DNA from: Chromera velia
Taxonomy: Eukaryota; Sar; Chromeraceae
Direction: 5' to 3'
Assembly (NCBI GenBank): GCA_018398765.1
Contig: JAHBMJ010001422.1
Coordinates: 2,501 to 23,166 of the forward strand
Length of the DNA stretch: 20,666 bases
Below the pieces are notes generated by a model. That model was not told the DNA's origin. It saw nothing but the letters and a program-made list of their open reading frames with translations, and made no database searches. Of this stretch, positions 19,125 through 20,666 are shown in pieces (position 1 is the stretch's first letter; each line of letters begins with the position of its first letter). The position numbers were made by a program, and so were the translations under genes.

Positions 19125-20357
19125 CTAAATGTCTCTACATAGCATCACACCCTTTGTCGCCCCAACAGATCCGATGAGAGTTAAGGGGCCAAAGCGAGTA
19201 AACCCTGTTGGAAAATTCAAAACGCTCCCGTCATGCAGAAAATGATCGATTGTTCTCTCTCCGTATTCCATACTTGCTCCATCTGCCGCCCCCCCCTTGT
19301 TTTTAAAGATTAATGAAGCACCCGGAACCCTGACGGCTTCCTTGACAGGTTTCTGCATTGCAAGTGCAGCTCTGAAGAAGGAGGGAAACGTTTGCACGTA
19401 GAGATCCCCGGACTCGGAGTCGAAATGGATGTTGTCAGGGACACTTGGGAGGGTGAGTGCCTTGATGTACCTCAGGCTTCCGTCCTCGGGAGAACGAGAG
19501 AAGACCCTCACCTCCTTTTTGATCATTTCATTCACAAAAAACAAATTTCTGCCAGGGTCTGCCGTCATACCATTCACCAAAACAAATCCGGACGCCGCCT
19601 TCCCGCACATCCCCTTCCCCTTCGTGCCCTGAGGCTCGCTCTCGTCGTCGTCAACCACGCATCTTAAGACCTGAGACTCACTCTCGGAGGCAAACAGGAT
19701 GTGCCCCAATTCCTCAACGGAGTCAAAGAACTCATCCAATCCCGGGGGCTTTAAGCCCCTCGGTTTAAACACCGTCACATAAATTTCCTTCGGGCTCGTT
19801 CCCTCCACCACCGCATTCAGACCCCCAACGGGAAACGAACCGTCCGTCGGGGCAAACGCAAACAACCATCTCAAGGCCGGACCCCCATCGGGACGCTCAG
19901 AGATCTCAAAAACCTCCACACGAGAGAATCCCCCCGGGTGATTTACTGCATACAGCCTGTTTGTCGCATTACTCAGATGCAGTCCGTGTATCCGAAGAGG
20001 GATGTCTGAGGGATAACCCTCGAGTTCTACCTGTTCGAGTACCATGCTCTCTGGACCCTTTCCAGACCTCAACACGTCCCCCATGTATGCAGCGAAGACG
20101 CCTCCATCAGGTGAGGCCTCCTCCGCCCTGAGATACTTGAGAATGTCCCCACTCCCAGTCAACGCGATTCCGTTCTTCCAGAGAACCACGTCCTCTGAGG
20201 ACTGCATGTTCTTGTGCGCATGGAGCACGCATTGCTTCTCACGTTCGTGGAACGAAAAGTCAACGGCCCGTTCCCTGAAGAGAACATGTAGACGGACCAA
20301 GAGCGCGACCAGAGGGGCCAAGAGAGCCCCCATGAACAGAACTGTGCGGAGCCGCAT
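19125..20357 (-). CDS. Paraoxonase/arylesterase (PON)-family lactonase, intronless, membrane-anchored
   Basis: The frame is 410 aa from the ATG at 20355-20357; it runs further upstream but has no earlier ATG. Residues 6-23 form a hydrophobic segment after MRLRT, a signal peptide or anchor like the uncleaved one of animal PONs. The rest fits a six-bladed PON propeller that hydrolyses lactones and aryl esters with calcium. By motif alignment to PON1 the calcium ligands are Glu55 and Asp56 (SSEDVVLW), Asn181 (GGLNAVV), Asn262 (VNGMTADP), Asp308 and Asn309 (PDNIHFDSESGDLYV). The catalytic histidines are His124 (RIHGLHL) and His140 (VNHPGG). Cys43 and Cys407, three residues from the end, match the disulfide that closes the PON1 propeller. 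Human PON1 has 355 aa; the excess lies in loops, for example an acidic segment near 236-250. It probably acts in the secretory pathway or at a membrane; substrate unknown. Confidence 0.88.
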   Translation of the reverse strand: MRLRTVLFMGALLAPLVALLVRLHVLFRERAVDFSFHEREKQCVLHAHKNMQSSEDVVLWKNGIALTGSGDILKYLRAEEASPDGGVFAAYMGDVLRSGKGPESMVLEQVELEGYPSDIPLRIHGLHLSNATNRLYAVNHPGGFSRVEVFEISERPDGGPALRWLFAFAPTDGSFPVGGLNAVVEGTSPKEIYVTVFKPRGLKPPGLDEFFDSVEELGHILFASESESQVLRCVVDDDESEPQGTKGKGMCGKAASGFVLVNGMTADPGRNLFFVNEMIKKEVRVFSRSPEDGSLRYIKALTLPSVPDNIHFDSESGDLYVQTFPSFFRAALAMQKPVKEAVRVPGASLIFKNKGGAADGASMEYGERTIDHFLHDGSVLNFPTGFTRFGPLTLIGSVGATKGVMLCRDI

Positions 20358-20384
20358 GACGAACACCCTGTCGGCCCCAACAGA

Positions 20385-20398
20385 TTTTATATATATAT
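20385..20398 (-). promoter_or_regulatory. TATA-like tract upstream of PON-like gene
   Basis: An alternating AT tract followed by AAA on the minus strand, 28-41 nt upstream of the start ATG. As a core promoter it would imply a very short 5' UTR; it may simply be AT-rich sequence. Confidence 0.3.
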
Positions 20399-20666
20399 CA
20401 AAGGAAGTCGTAGAGGGAAGAGTACAGCTAGATCCTCCAAGTGCATCCAATCGTCTATACAACGCTGCGTGAATGTGCGTGCATGATCTTCCACTCGTGA
20501 ATCGGCTCAATGTATGTGGCTCTCTATGATTCTCCGCGAACACCCTGCATGGTTAACGTTAGATGTCATTAGATGTCTCCCATTGTCTCCCATTTGATTG
20601 TGATCTCATCGATCTCACCGCACGCGGACGTACGTCTCCCGGCGCCTCGATCTTTTTTTTTTTTTT
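20399..20666. other. Upstream region of PON-like gene ending in a T run
   Basis: No gene was recognised. ATTAGATGTCAT/ATTAGATGTCTCC direct repeats occur near 20560-20580. The window ends in 14 T at 20653-20666. Confidence 0.5.

Noticed and set aside
20358-20543. N-terminal extension of the PON-like protein to 472 aa
   Set aside because: The extension has no ATG and would place the hydrophobic anchor inside the protein; the ATG at 20357 puts it at the N terminus.
20653-20666. T run at the window end as a poly(A) tail of a retroposed gene
   Set aside because: No target-site duplication or processed gene body is visible next to it; more likely low-complexity sequence at a contig or window edge.

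Overview
The window looks like nuclear DNA of a microeukaryote. Two genes are split into many short exons separated by 0.3-1.2 kb introns packed with tetranucleotide and dinucleotide repeats (TCTG, TG, CTTT, GTCA, ATGG). Acceptors are mostly TGCAG and donors GTNNGT. A RAP-type protein, LCMT1, a class 3 lipase and a paraoxonase-like protein, together with this intron style, suggest a chromerid-type alveolate alga such as Chromera velia. That assignment is inference from remembered genome style, not a database match.

Layout. (1) 131-7404, plus strand: at least 11 exons of a gene entering from the left. Its product has helical-repeat-like segments and ends in a probable diverged RAP domain, so it may be an organellar RNA-binding protein. 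(2) 7405-8192: AT-rich convergent intergenic DNA. (3) 8193-9083, minus strand: intronless class 3 lipase-like protein, 296 aa. (4) 9084-9821: divergent intergenic region with dyad symmetries and a GACA array. (5) 9822-17805, plus strand: 14 exons encoding leucine carboxyl methyltransferase 1, whose exon phases all close into a 419-aa protein with an unusual 92-aa tail. (6) 17806-19124: AT-rich convergent intergenic DNA with a 234-bp terminal-inverted-repeat element flanked by a perfect 8-bp target-site duplication. (7) 19125-20357, minus strand: intronless paraoxonase/arylesterase-like protein, 410 aa, with a predicted N-terminal membrane anchor. (8) 20358-20666: its upstream region, ending in a T run.

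The four genes do not form an obvious pathway. LCMT1 methylates the PP2A catalytic subunit, the RAP-like protein probably acts on organellar RNA, and the two intronless genes are hydrolases. The most distinctive signals are structural: intron repeats that start exactly at the 5' splice site, a strand-wise alternation of intron-rich and intronless genes, compositional islands at the two convergent 3' regions that share a repeat in the same orientation relative to the upstream gene, and a small dispersed element found three times in the introns of two genes.
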